From Heterobasidion occidentale (Eukaryota > Basidiomycota > Agaricomycetes > Russulales > Bondarzewiaceae): 64,000 nucleotides of DNA. Within the stretch, counting starts at the first letter, position 1, and every line of letters starts with the position of its first letter. The stretch spans positions 1,488,001 to 1,552,000 of the forward strand of contig JBCAQO010000004.1 in assembly GCA_039111635.1 (NCBI GenBank), in the 5' to 3' direction. The notes beneath the pieces are model-generated. The model had not been told where the DNA came from and made no database searches. It saw only the letters and a program-made list of their open reading frames with translations. Shown here piece by piece: positions 20,622 through 31,957 of the stretch. A program made the position numbers and the translations under genes.

Positions 20622-21186
20622 GGTGTAGAAGCGGATGAGTAGAGGAAGGGAAGGGAAGGGAGACGAGTCCAGTGCATCGTCAGACCGTGTAAAGGATTGC
20701 TCAGATCTGACAGAGATCACAAAGTGTGGGCTAGGAAGATAGCCAGACACTGGGTGCAGTGCAGAGATCGAGTGTATTACAGGTGAACGAGCTGAGCTTC
20801 TTAGAAGCTCATCTCGGCTAAATATACAAAGAAGTATCTAGGGCAGGATCACCATCTAGTCTGTGTGCTTCTCAGGTACCAAAGTCAACGATTGAGATCT
20901 GTAAGCTAAGATGCGTCATTGATCTAAGTATAGTACTGGATCACTAATGTCTGTCCATATCCATATCAAATACCGAGGCACATCATGATCGATCAGGAAC
21001 CAGGAACAGGGCCAGGAACTAAAGTCTGTCCACATCAAGAACCAGGAACCATAAGTAAATGTTCATGCAGCGAGCATGTAAATAGTAATGAGTCATGGGG
21101 AACAGTCTGAGTCTGTAGCATGTCCAAAGCACTTGACCAGCCCCTCCATTCACGTGCGAAGCATGTGTTAGGACGCAGTCCTAACA

Positions 21187-22834
21187 GCGACCCCACCCAA
21201 GACCCTCGCAACCTAGACCGATTTCCTTAACAAGTTCAAACTTCAATTCAAGGAAACAAACCTTACGGACAAGGCCCGAAGCGCTCTTATGTCTTTCTCT
21301 CAAGGAAAGATGACGGTGGACGAATATTCAAATCAATTCGTCCTTATAGCCGCCAATGCCGACATCACTGACAAGGAACAAGTTCCTTATTTCCAGAGAG
21401 GACTCGACCCGAAGGTCATGGACAAGATCTATGACAAAGAGACACCGCCAAAGGACACAATCCAGGACTGGATCAATACTGCCTGTGAAATAGGTGGACG
21501 CTTGAGAGCCTGAAGTGCTCAAAAGGCGATCCTCGCCAACTCCACCTCATTCTGAAGCGACTTCCTCAATCGCTTTAACCTCCAACCAGCTCTTCGCTAT
21601 AATTCTACCACTGCGCCTCGCAGAATGAACAACCAGGTAGTTGACATGGACATTGACGCCTCTCGGAAGAGAGATGCCGCTCGCCAGAAGCGCACTTACG
21701 ATAGCAAGCTCCCTACCCATTGTTTTAACTGTGGGAAATCAGGGCATTGGGCGTCTGATTGCTGTTCCCCTCGTAGAGGCATTCCCCCTTCTCAAGGAAA
21801 TCTGCGCAAGTCGATGGGCAGAGGAAGTAGAAGAACTCGCGCTACAGACATAGAGGATGAAGACGAGCAAGAATCCCCGCTGGGAGACGATGCGGGACTT
21901 CATAGAGGATTGGAGGAGGGGAGTTCTCATGGCCACCACCGTCGGGTATCACAACCTGGTAATTCGGTGGAACGTGAGGACTCTTCCACAAGGAGCAGGG
22001 GATCAGGCCAGAGCAATGGAGAGCGCTATGTACCGCCTAACGGACGATGAGGCAACGGACCCGTCCGTGATACTAATGGTGTCTGAGCACTCTTCAGAGA
22101 AGTAGGGGAGGTAAAGGCCAAACAAATGTTGGTGGACCTAGCGGAGGATTTTTCCTGACCTCTCCTTCACCAGCCAAAGAGAGGGGGTCAAGGAAACTCG
22201 AGTATGATTCCCTGTCATGTGTTCAAATTGGAGCAATGAACAGCCACATCATCACTCCCATCCGACTTGACATGTGATTGACAACTCGAGGAAGAAGCGC
22301 TGGAGCTAGGGCTGCCATCGATTCAGCTTGCGAAGGGATTTTGGTAAACGAGAAATAGGTATGAAAACACAATCTTCCAACCTATCCCTTAAACCACCCT
22401 ATCCGTGTTCGCAACATCAATGACACCATCAACAAAGCAGGCCTCATTCAATGAGGCCTAGACGCAAATCTCACTGTCAAGGACAGATGGGGAAGAACCC
22501 ACACCGAACACGTCCAGATGTTTATCACCAATCTAGGGAAAGACAACATGCTTCTAGGAACAGATTGGTTGAAATACCACAACCCCTCCATCGGGTGGAA
22601 GCGCCATGAGGTACACTTTGATTGATGCCCCAGAGATTGCCGACAACCATATGGGTTTACCAAGGCAAGGGAAGAGCCTACCAAGAAGGCATGGCTAGTG
22701 AAACTACGCAGTGACAAGATTCCTCAGCGGACAAAGCCGCATCTTGTCTCTGAACCAGTAGGACCTTCATGGACTTGGACTAAAGAACAGTGGAGCCAAG
22801 TACCCGCGAAGGAATGGAAATCTTGGTTCCTCTC
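21187..22834 (+). pseudogene. GyA gag, nucleocapsid, protease and linker segment
   Basis: It matches 54435-56075 of GyA-3. Visible are the gag C-terminal half (FKLQFKETNLTDKARSALMS, MTVDEYSNQFVLIAANADIT, YFQRGLDPKVMDKIYDKETP), nucleocapsid CFNCGKSGHWASDC (about 21722-21763), a protease-like region with AAIDSACEGILVNE (about 22315-22355) and DNMLLGTDWLKYHNPSIGW (about 22545-22600), then a linker ending ..TTCCTCTC at 22834. Stops and frameshifts are frequent. It starts abruptly in gag after a minus GyB LTR and ends at a plus GyB LTR. It probably belongs to GyA-1, inverted (see findings). Confidence 0.85.
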
Positions 22835-23678
22835 TGTTAGGACTGCATCCTAACACATGCTTCGCATGTGAATGAAGGGGCTGGTCAAGTGCTTCGGACG
22901 TGCTACAGACTCAGACTGTTCCCCATGACTCATTACTATTTACATGCTCGCTGCATGAACATTTACTTATGGTTCCTGGTTCTTGATGTGGACAGACTTT
23001 AGTTCCTGGCCCTGTTCCTGGTTCCTGATCGATCATGATGTGCCTCGGTATTTGATATGGATATGGACAGACATTAGTGATCCAGTACTATACTTAGATC
23101 AATGACGCATCTTAGCTTACAGATCTCAATCGTTGACTTTGGTACCTGAGAAGCACACAGACTAGATGGTGATCCTGCCCTAGATACTTCTTTGTATATT
23201 TAGCCGAGATGAGCTTCTAAGAAGCTCAGCTCGTTCACCTGTAATACACTCGATCTCTGCACTGCACCCAGTGTCTGGCTATCTTCCTAGCCCACACTTT
23301 GTGATCTCTGTCAGATCTGAGCAATCCTTTACACGGTCTGACGATGCACTGGACTCGTCTCCCTTCCCTTCCCTTCCTCTACTCATCCGCTTCTACACCG
23401 GCCTAGCCACCTTCCGTGTTCTCAGTTGGACACCCCCTTGTGTCATCTGTTGGACAGGAGAAGATCATCCAGTTCCTCCTCATCATTGAGAAGACCTCGA
23501 AGATCATCTCCTTAATCTTTTTGAGGACAAGGCAGAAAGCGACCCCAAATTCCTTGAAAGAGCCCAAAGACAATCCATTGTCTTTATCCATTGGAGTCTA
23601 CGGTTTTACGACCCAGTGGAGGTTTAGCCTAGGGACCCCTTCATGTATTAGTGCACATGATAGGTCTCCAACCCAACA
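22835..23678 (+). repeat. GyB LTR (plus)
   Basis: 844 bp, TGTTAGGACTGC..CAACCCAACA. It is nearly an exact inverted copy of the LTR at 14736-21186 (CoA-2 removed); the differences noted near its start are C/T or G/A transitions. The left flank CTCTC is a GyA site; the right flank CTTGA does not match it, so this is not a simple solo LTR. Confidence 0.9.
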
Positions 23679-23977
23679 CTTGAACGAGCTCTTCCATCCC
23701 TACCCTATCCCAAGCTGGATCCCCAGCAGCAACGGCTCTTTCTCTAATCCATAAACAATATTCTAGCAACCGCCGTCAGGGTAAACCAAGCAGGAACCCT
23801 GCTAGGACGAATTAACACCCCAGGAACAATTGAAGTTGCAAGATACCAAAACCTAGAAAAGGTATATTCAGGAGTAGCCACATTTCGGCTACAAGGATCA
23901 CCCAAATCTTCATCGACCTGAGCAAAACTGGATATCAGTTTTCCGGGATGTGCTTCACTAATGAATCAAAGACACTG
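23679..23977 (+). other. Unassigned coding-like fragment
   Basis: A plus-strand frame (about 23754-23925) reads AVRVNQAGTLLGRINTPGTI then EVARYQNLEKVYSGVATFRL before a stop. It matches no other stretch I recognise here, nor a domain I know. It lies between a GyB LTR and a solo copia LTR, so it may be part of another retroelement or a host gene remnant. Confidence 0.4.
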
Positions 23978-24508
23978 TGTTGAGCGCAGTGACAACGAAG
24001 CGACTGGCACAGAGAGAGTGCCAAAAAGAAGCTCTATAACGACAAGACTGTGGTCCAGAGGGTAAGAGTCTAAAGTAGATACAACGAACAGAAGGGAGCG
24101 CACCTGTGGTCCAGAGGGTAAGAGTCTGAAGAAAGAATCGCCCTCGGACCACGGGTATTTAAGCTACAGAGAACAATAAGAAACGAAAAAGGAAGGTATG
24201 ACATCAACGGGTCATTACAGGTGGTCCACCTTACAAAGCGGTCAAAAGCTCCACCTGGAGGTCGGTCCGGAGTGTCAATGACATCACACAGGACCGCCTC
24301 AGCCGGCTAACCCGGTGAAACAACTGAAACAAAGTGAGACAAGGTGGAAACAAAGTGAGACAGTCCAAAAGGAGAAAGAAAGCAATATAGCCGCTCTGGG
24401 AGTGGCTCTAGGGCCGCTCCCAGCTGCAGAGGCGAGTAATCAATGAGTCCCAAAGGTGGCACGCATGTGGCACCCATGCCACATCAACTAGAACGGCCAC
24501 AAACAACA
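23978..24508 (-). repeat. Solo copia LTR
   Basis: A complete 531-bp CoA LTR, minus orientation, with no internal region. The flanks are CACTG on the left and GACGA on the right, so there is no target duplication. The right flank is GyA protease sequence and the left flank is the unassigned fragment. This fits recombination between LTRs of two copia copies, deleting what lay between. Confidence 0.9.
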
Positions 24509-25483
24509 GACGACATGTTCCTAGGAACAGATTGGTTAAAGTATCACGACCCCTCCATTGGGTGGAGGCACTGTGAAGTGCACTTTGATTGGTGCCCCCA
24601 AGATTGCCGACAACCATATGGGTTTACCGAGGCAAGGAAAAAGCCTACCAAGAAGGAATGACTAGCAAAACTACGCAGTGACAAAGACCCCTTAGTGAAC
24701 AAAACTGCATCTTGTCTCAGAACCGGTGGGACCTTTGTGGACACGGACTAAAGAACAATGTCAACAAGTCCCCGCCAAGGAATGGAAATCTCGGTTCATC
24801 TCCATGGTTGAGCATAACTTCCGAAAAGCAAAGGTGCAGGAATGGCTCAAGGAGCAAGTAGCCAAAAGGAAGGAATGCCGGTGGGCCCAACAAGAGGCCG
24901 CCCAGAGCGAAACTTCAGAAGAAGTTGCCAAAGAGGTGCAAACATTGTTTGACTTCCCCGCAAAGGAAAGCAAGGAAGAACCCGTCATTAGAAAGGTAGC
25001 TCCCGAACCCTCTGGTTTCACCAGTTTTAATAAAGACCTGAAAGAGGAAATTGACACGACTGACTTGAAGAGTCACGTACCATTAGAATACCATTTCTAC
25101 CTTGACATTTTCAGTGAAAAACAATCACAGAGGCTCAAGCCCCAGGCCCTAAGAATATTTCCCTTGAGCCCAGAGAAACATGATGAGCTAGGAAAATTTG
25201 TCAAGGAGCACTTTTCTAAAAGAACCATATGTCAGTCAACAGCACATAGCGCAGCCTCCTTCTTCTTTATAAACAAGAAGAATGGAAAGCTCCGCCCGGT
25301 ACAGGATTACCGCCACCTCAATGAACACACCATTTGAAATGTATGTCCCTTACCACTAATCCAATAATTATTGGATGTTATCAAAGGGTCTATGATATTT
25401 TCAAAACTGGATGTGTGGTGGGGATATAACAACATGTGCATCAAGGAAGGAGACAAAGCCAAGGCGGCCTTCGTAACGCCCTT
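24509..25483 (+). pseudogene. GyA-2 protease end, linker and N-terminal RT
   Basis: Begins DDMFLGTDWLKYHDPSIGWR (protease C-terminus), followed by the PR-RT linker and an open stretch 24726-25337 with EYHFYLDIF, FPLSPEKHDELGKFVKEHFS, SAASFFFINKKNGKLRPVQD and YRHLNEHTI, then a TGA. RT residues continue to 25483 (SIFSKLDVWWGYNNMCIKEG). A segment present in GyA-3 (KHTIWDHAINLK-type) is deleted near 25135. The RT continues at 34410. Confidence 0.85.
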
Positions 25484-26013
25484 TGTTGTTTGTGGCCGTT
25501 CTGGTTGATGTGGCATGGGTGCCACATGCGTGCCACCTTTGGGACTCATTGCTTACTCGCCTCTGCAGCTGGGAGCGGCCCTACAGCCACTCCCAGAGCG
25601 GGTATATTGCTTTCTTTCTCCTTTTGGACTGTCTCACTTTGTTTCCACCTTGTCTCACTTTGTTTCAGTTGTTTCACCGGGTTAGCCGCCTGAGGCGGTC
25701 CTGTGTGATGTCATTGACACTCCGGACCGACCTCCAGGTGGATCTTTTGACCGCTTTGTAAGGTGGACCACCTGTAATGACCCGTTGATGTCATACCTTC
25801 CTTTTTCGTTTCTTATTGTTCTATGTAGCTTAAATACCTGTGGTCCGAGGGCGATTCTTTCTTCAGACTCTTACCCTCTGGACCACAGGTGCGCTCCCTT
25901 CTGTTCGTTGTATCTACTTCAGATTCTTACCCTCTGGACCACAGTCCTGTCGTTATAGAGCTTCTTTTGGCACTCTCTCTGTGCCAGTCGCTTCATTGTC
26001 ACTGCGCTCAACA
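25484..26013 (+). repeat. CoA 5' LTR of the chimera
   Basis: 530 bp, one base shorter than other copies in a T-run. It is followed by the primer site GGTTATGGGCCC at 26014-26025. Confidence 0.95.
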
Positions 26014-26207
26014 GGTTATGGGCCCTGCGCTCTAGCGACTTTGCTCTACATCGTTTTATCGACACTTTCTGGTCTCCCATCTGCTGTGCCACACCTTTCT
26101 GGCCACACCTCTTTGCTGCCACATCTTCCTCATTGCTTTTCCTGCCTTTTCCATCGTCCCACATCGCTTCCAACACCTTTCCCTGCTCGTGCCACTCGTG
26201 CCACACC

Positions 26208-27196
26208 ATGTCTGACCCCTCATTCGCTCTCCCTTCCGTCTCCCCTCTCAATAATCGCAACTATCCTACCTGGTCCAAGGAGATCAAGGCCTGGCTTCGT
26301 CTCAAAGGCCTGTGGCTTTTGGTCTCTGGTGATGAGACAGCCCCTGTTGGCTCGAAGGAGAAGCCTGCTGAGGCAAGGGAGGTGGCAGAGTGGAAGAGGA
26401 ATGCTCAGAAGGCTGCTGGTGCGCTCTTACTTTCGGTTGAGGAGCAGTTCAGAGGCGTTTTGGATGGCATTGAGGACGACCCCATTGCTATTTGGACCAC
26501 ACTGGAGGAGCAGTCCAACAAGAAGTCTGCTGGATCGCGTTTCAACGCGATGGAGGACCTCTTTTCGATCAAGAAGCGCCATGATGAGTCCCTCCAGTCC
26601 CTCATTCATCGTGTGGACGAGTCTATGCGCGTCCTGAAGAACCTCCGCGACTCTGGCTTCGATCTCAAAAGCAGGACGAGGAGCTCACTTGCATGGCGCT
26701 CTTGTGGTCTCTCCCCTCCGAGTTTGACACCTTCCGCTCCTCCCTCAGTCTCATGGACGTCTTCTCTCGCTCCAAGCTCGAGGACGCGTTCAGGCGCGAG
26801 GATTTGAACCGTGCGCGTCGCTCTGATGCCACAGACTCTGCACAGGCCCTTGTGGCATCCTTTCCTTCATCCCCCTCCTCTTCCTCCACCTCCTACAGAC
26901 GTTCCAAGCAACCCAGGAAGCAGTACAAGTGCGACTTCTGCGGTGCCACTGGCCACACTGATGACAGGTGCTTCAAGAGGATCAATGAGGAGCTCAAAAA
27001 GTCCAAGCCACAGCAGCGCAATTGTCCTTCTCGGCCCAAGAGAAGATTCCAGCCCCCTCGTCGCAGACCAGTGCGCGAAGCAGAAATGGACGAAGGACAA
27101 TTCGACGATGAAGACGTCAAAGAAGGAAAAAACAGAGTCAACCACATCCGTCAGATGATGATGGGGCTCAGTATGGAAGAAATCGAGGAAGTTTGA
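26208..27196 (+). pseudogene. Copia gag fused in frame to the GyB gag tail
   Basis: ATG at 26208 (MSDPSFALPSVSPLNNRNYP). Gag is open to about 26670, where loss of bases in an A-run shifts the frame. A second frame (26693-27196) carries the copia zinc knuckle CDFCGATGHTDDRC. After KSKPQQ (about 27015) the sequence changes to RNCPSRPKRRFQPPRRRPVR and an acidic tail ending MGLSMEEIEEV, which is GyB gag: RNCP looks like the end of its own zinc knuckle. The two halves are in frame across the join. The resulting protein would have a copia knuckle and a gypsy gag tail; whether it is made is unknown. Confidence 0.8.
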
Positions 27197-27799
27197 GCCT
27201 TTAGCGACTCGAAGAATTTTTAAGGCCTCTCCCATCGGCAGCGGATGTGGAGAGTAGGATTCTTGCAGGAAATCGGTACACTCCTCTGGCCAGTAAAGAT
27301 GCTGACCAAGAGCATGGACATCCAGATGTATTGTATCTTTCGGAAATGAAATCACATGGTGCACCATCCCTCCGACTCGAGACAATGCTCATAGGCAAGA
27401 ATAGAAAAGCTGCTACGCAGGCACTAGTGGACAGCTCGCTTCGTAGAAGCACATCGAATCACTACACACAAAACCCCCACCCCTATCCCAGTCAGTACGG
27501 TCCAGAACACTGAGTTCAAGGGAGGACCTATTACACGATTCGCCAACCTCAAATTACAAGTTCTAGGCGAAAAAGGGGGGTCGCATACAGAATCAGCAAG
27601 ATTCTACATCGCGGAAATAGGAAAAGAAGACGTCATTTTAGGAACCGACTGGTTATTAGAACATAACCCAGAAGTCGACTGGCATGCCTATGGGCTACAC
27701 TTTACCAGATGCCCGCCCTCCTGCCAAATAAAAGGAGGACCGGTAAAAGCTAGAAGAGCTACAAGAAAACCAGGACGTCCTAAACCAAGCATACAGCGC
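27197..27799 (+). pseudogene. GyB protease region, active site deleted
   Basis: Compared with GyB-2, the frame reads ..KAATQALVDS then jumps to SLRRSTSNHYT: about 26 bp holding the G-A-T-G part of the DSGATG active site are missing near 27430. Downstream, EDVILGTDWLLEHNPEVDWH (about 27628-27690) matches the conserved protease end. The protease cannot be functional in this copy. Confidence 0.75.
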
Positions 27800-29242
27800 A
27801 TGGAAACAGTACCGCAAAGGGGCGACTACTCAACACCAGTGCAAAAGCCGGGAAAAGCAGTACCAGGCCGGAAAGTGGGAAACACCACAGTACCACATCC
27901 GCGGACAATACCTACAAGTCCAGAGTTCACAACTCGAAGGTTGAATGCCGAACGTCTGAAGGCCCGAACCAGAAATTATAAGGTTCCAACATGGGCTGAA
28001 GAAGACGTTCCGGAGGACGGTGACGGACTTCCGGCACTTCCCTCCAAGGATCTCGAAGAAGATGGAGTCTATCTTGTTAGATGCCTGGATACGGGAACAT
28101 TACAGGCACTGGAATTATACAACGACTCCGAAGAAGGCGTCGATATACATTGCGCCGAAACCACGGAACTTCCATATGCCAATACACCGGCTCAAGGAAG
28201 CAAACCTGCCAAAGCACCGACAGGAAAACAAACAAAGCACACCAACTCGCAAAGACTAGCAGAAGAAGCCGCCAAAGGGAAACCCAAATTATCCTTCGAA
28301 GAAATAGTGCCGAAGGAATACTGGAATTATAGGAAGGTTTTCGAAGGTCGACCAAAGGGACAGCTACCGCTCTCTCGACCTTGGGATCACAAAATAGAGA
28401 TCAAGGAAGGAATGGATCACTCGCTCAAACCTAAGCTATACAGTCTTAGCCCTGGAGAGCAAGTGGAACTCAAGAAATTTATAGACGAAAACCTCCAGAA
28501 AGGATTCATCAGAGAATCCAAGTCGCACATGGCATCCCCATTCTTCTTCATCAAGAAAAAGAACGGAAAACTACGACCAGTAATGGATTATCGCAAACTC
28601 AATGAAATAACAATCAAGAACAAGTACCCGTTGCCGATTATTCAAGAATTACTGGACCTTCTAGCCGAAGCCGTATACTTTTCACTAATGGATGTCGATA
28701 CAGGATATAACAACGTACGCATGAAAGAAGGAAGCGAGAAACTGGCCGCGTTCGTCACTAATTTAGGAATGTACGAACCTCTGGTGATGTTCTTTGGATT
28801 AACCAACTCGCCGGCAACATTCCAAACTATGATGAACGCCCTCTTCAAAGACCTCATCTACGCCGGATTAGTGGCAATCTATATGGACGACATCCTAGTA
28901 TTCTCTAAAACAATGACCACATCAAGACTGTTCGAAAGGTTTTACAGATTACAGGACAACGATCTGTACCTACAACCCTCGAAGTGCCACTTCCACAAAA
29001 AGAAAATCGACTATCTTGGATATGTTATATCACACGGACATCTGGACCCGATTAAAGTGGCCGGCATTATGGACTGGCCAACCCCTGGAAAAGTCAAGGA
29101 AGTGCAATCATTTTTAGGTTTTGCAATTTTTATCGCAGTTTATCAAAGATTACTCAAAATAGCACGACCGCTATTTGAGTTAACACAGAAGGAACGCACC
29201 TGGGATTGGACACCAGCATGCGAGAAGCGTTTCAAACGCTAA
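27800..29242 (+). pseudogene. GyB linker and reverse transcriptase
   Basis: An open frame of 480 codons. After a linker (to about residue 170), RT motifs appear: SFEEIVPKEYWNYRKVFEGR, YSLSPGEQVELKKFIDENLQ, ASPFFFIKKKNGKLRPVMDY, SLMDVDTGYNNVRMKEG, MFFGLTNSPATFQTMMNALF, and the catalytic YMDD at 28880-28891. The frame shifts after the YMDD where a few bases are lost (DDHIKTVR region of GyB-2) and again near 29120. The catalytic residues are retained, but the frame does not continue into RNase H. Confidence 0.85.
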
Positions 29243-31619
29243 AACAAATATTTACAGAATCTCCGGTGCTCGTTATGCCAGACACAAGGAACCTGTTTCG
29301 CATTGAATGCGATGCTTCCGACTTCGCCACCGGAGCAGTTTATCACAAGTGCCAAAGATGGAAAATGGCACCCATGTGCTTATATCTCCAAGTCGCTCTC
29401 ACCAACAGAACGCAACTACCCAATCTATGATAAAGAGTTGCTGGCGGTCGTTCGAGCTTTTGAAGCTTGGCGACACTATTTGGAGGGCGCCAACCACCCG
29501 GTAGACGTCTGGACGGATCACAAGAACCTCGAATGGTTCCGTTCAAGCCAGAAATTGAACCGTCGACAAGCACGATGGTCACTCTACCTCTCACGTTTCG
29601 ACTACAAGTTGACGCACAAAGCAGGAGTCACTAATAAATCCGACCGTCTGTCACGGCGTCCAGACCATAAAAAGGGGTGGAATTTGACAATTCAGGCGAA
29701 ACACTCTTGGAGCCCAAACTTTTCAATAACACAGAAAAGATCCGAAGACCTTTCGCAGAAATCAATGCCATCAATACAGACAACAGTTGGGACCCTCATC
29801 AAATACTTCACATTAGGGCAACTGGACGAGGAGGCGTTACCATAATAGACGACGACCTCCAGAAACGAATCATTGAAGAAAACAGGAAAGACGAATGGCT
29901 ATTAAAAACCCTAGCCAAGATAAAACCTTAGGACCTCGAAACATGAAGAAAGGTTTACAAGAATGGAACGAAGAAGAAGGATTGGTCCTTCACCGAGGAA
30001 AAATATATGTTCCTCGAACGAACAACTTCGTCAGGATATCATCAAATTGAACCATGACAATCTAGCAGCAGGACATCCAGGACAAAGAGGAACTCTAGCC
30101 TTAGTCGGACAGGAATTCACTTGGCCAGGAATATCAAACACAGTTCACCAATATGTGGAAGGATGCGCCATCTGTCAATCCACCAAGAACGACACACATC
30201 CTACCATGGTACCATTACAACCAACAGAAATCCCAGATCGACCCTTCGGAACAATAACCATGGATTTTATTACAGATCTACCAGAATCAAACGGATACGA
30301 CTCGCTACATGTAGTAACCAATCGATTCACCAAAACTGCAGTAATAACTCCATGCCTGAAAACCATTGACTCTGATGGAACGGCCAAAATCTTGCTAGAA
30401 AACACCTGGAGACGCTATGGACTGCCAGATAAAATCATATCGGATAGAGGAACTCAATTCGCTTCAAAAGTAGCGCAAGCCCTGCTCAAAGAATTAGGAA
30501 TCAAATCCTGCTTTAAGCACAGCCTATCACCCACAGACGGACGGTGCTACTGAACGAATGAATCAGGAACTGGAACAATACCTGAGAGCATTTTGCAGCT
30601 CTTCACAAGACGATTGGGCCGGACTAATCCCCTACGCGGAATACGCCCACAACACCCATCAGCACTCGGCCACGCAGAAGTCACCATTTGAACTTCTCCA
30701 TGGATATCAACCACGGGCTTACCCAGCCATCATCGAAAAAACAACGAATGTCCCCACCGCCGACGCTCGCCTCGAAGCTCTGCAACGTGCTAGGAAGGAA
30801 GCACAAGCCAGCCTCGAAATTGCAGCCGAAGCCATGAGGATACAGCATGACCGTTTTGGAACAGACCTGCCGCCTTTCAAGAAAGGAGATCAAGTATGGC
30901 TCGATGGGAAGAACATCCACACCGATCACCCATCAGAGAAACTGAGACCCAAACGCTTTGGGCCATTTGAAATCATTGACACCATAGGAAATGTCAACTT
31001 CAGGTTGAAACTGCCCAACAGCTGGAAGCGTATTCACGACGTCTTCCATGCTAGTCGACTCACGCCCTACAAGGAAAACGAGGTCTATGGCCCGAACTAC
31101 CCTAAACCAGCTCCGGACCTGATCGAAGGGCAAGAAGAATTCGAAGTCGAAGCCATTGTCGGAGCCAGACGCTTCGGACGATGGAAGATCCTACAGTACC
31201 TGATCAAATGGAAGGGCTACCATGAATCGGACAACTCTTGGGAAGCCGCGGCAAACGTCACTAACGCACAAGAAGCCATAAAGGACTTCTACCGCCGGCA
31301 CCCTCGGGCAGTCAAAGGAATGGAAGCCTCCATTCTGGCCCTGGTGATCGAATTAGAACTCAACAGAGTAGCCGAAGAAGATCAAATCAGAAAGAAGCTC
31401 GAGAAGCACCCGATCGGAAAGAAGCTTCTCGCTACAGGATTAGCTATCCCCCAGATCATGGAAGAGATCAACAAAAATGACGCAGCTAAAGAGGCCGCCC
31501 CTGGTTCCTCGATCAAAAGTGCCACCACTGATGATCAACGATCGAGAAGCGCAGCCAAAGAAGCCCAATATAGACTCGTCTCGATCAAAGCTACAGCAGA
31601 AGCGATCGGACAGCTCTAA
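29206..31619 (+). pseudogene. GyB RNase H, integrase and chromodomain
   Basis: RNase [19 protein letters not shown] motif (about 29295-29340), [40 protein letters not shown]. Integrase zinc region: LNHDNLAAGHPGQRGTLALV then YVEGCAICQSTKND (about 30045-30190). Core: D in ITMDFITDLPE, D in ISDRGTQFAS, E in ERMNQELEQYL. GPY/F-like: FGPFEIIDTIGNVNFRLKLP. Chromodomain in the last open frame (30558-31619): ILQYLIKWKGYHESDNSWEA. Frameshifts lie near 29340, 29690, 29930, 30015 and 30510. A charged tail of about 100 residues follows the chromodomain; its last part is read in different frames in the two GyB copies. Confidence 0.85.
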
Positions 31620-31673
31620 TTGGCGGACTCAAGCATACCAGGAGCTACAAAAGCAGACCAACCGAGGATTGGC

Positions 31674-31838
31674 ATGGCCAGGCAAACGGCTATGACCCCG
31701 TTCGACCCCACTCTATCCACAGTAGCCGTTTACACCGTCGTTGCGGCTCTTGCTCTCACCGCTGTCTCCATCGCCATCGCCCTTGTCCTCGGATCTCTTC
31801 ACGCCGCTGCCACCATTGGCATCTCCTCTGTTGTATAA
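31674..31838 (+). CDS. Short hydrophobic ORF downstream of GyB pol
   Basis: From the ATG at 31674 a 54-codon frame begins MARQTAMTPFDPTLSTVAVY and continues as one long hydrophobic stretch, compatible with one or two membrane passes. GyB-2 encodes the same peptide (59418-59582), with two differences visible over about 220 bp, both synonymous in this frame. Its stop codon overlaps the TATA-like box. It overlaps the pol C-terminal tail in another frame. It may be a real small membrane protein or an accident of frame; copies are too similar to test selection by eye. Confidence 0.35.
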   Translation: MARQTAMTPFDPTLSTVAVYTVVAALALTAVSIAIALVLGSLHAAATIGISSVV

Positions 31839-31841
31839 AAG
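31834..31841 (+). promoter_or_regulatory. TATA-like box upstream of GyB ORF3
   Basis: TATAAAAG lies 50 nt before an ATG at 31892 and 116 nt before the conserved ATG at 31958. It is identical in GyB-2 (59415-59422, minus). The position just after pol parallels the box in GyA, suggesting an internal promoter for ORF3. Confidence 0.45.
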
Positions 31842-31957
31842 ACACCCTGCATCAGACGGAAACATTCCTCAGCATCCCAGCTACAACTCGAATGTCCCTT
31901 GCCCCCACACACCTCTTCTTACACAACTCTCCCCGCTATATTCTTAGCAACATCAGA

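Larger units (their letters stand above)
14736..21186 (-). repeat. GyB LTR (minus), split by CoA-2
   Basis: The parts 14736-15021 and 20622-21186 together form one GyB LTR of about 850 bp (TGTTAGGTC..TCCTAACA on the plus strand), matching 22835-23678 inverted, 33575-34409 and 56848-57681. Its left flank is GyA on the minus strand and its right flank is GyA gag on the plus strand, so the flanks are not a simple target duplication. The inner terminus carries the TGTTAGGAC/GTCCTAACA palindrome. Confidence 0.9.

Noticed and set aside
22835..23678. Ordinary solo GyB LTR
   Set aside because: The flanks are CTCTC and CTTGA, which do not match, and the left flank pairs instead with GAGAG at 14731-14735, so a rearrangement is required.
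31674..31838. Calling the short hydrophobic ORF an envelope protein
   Set aside because: There is no signal peptide, glycosylation-rich ectodomain or cleavage site, and 54 residues is far too short; only a hydrophobic small ORF is reported.
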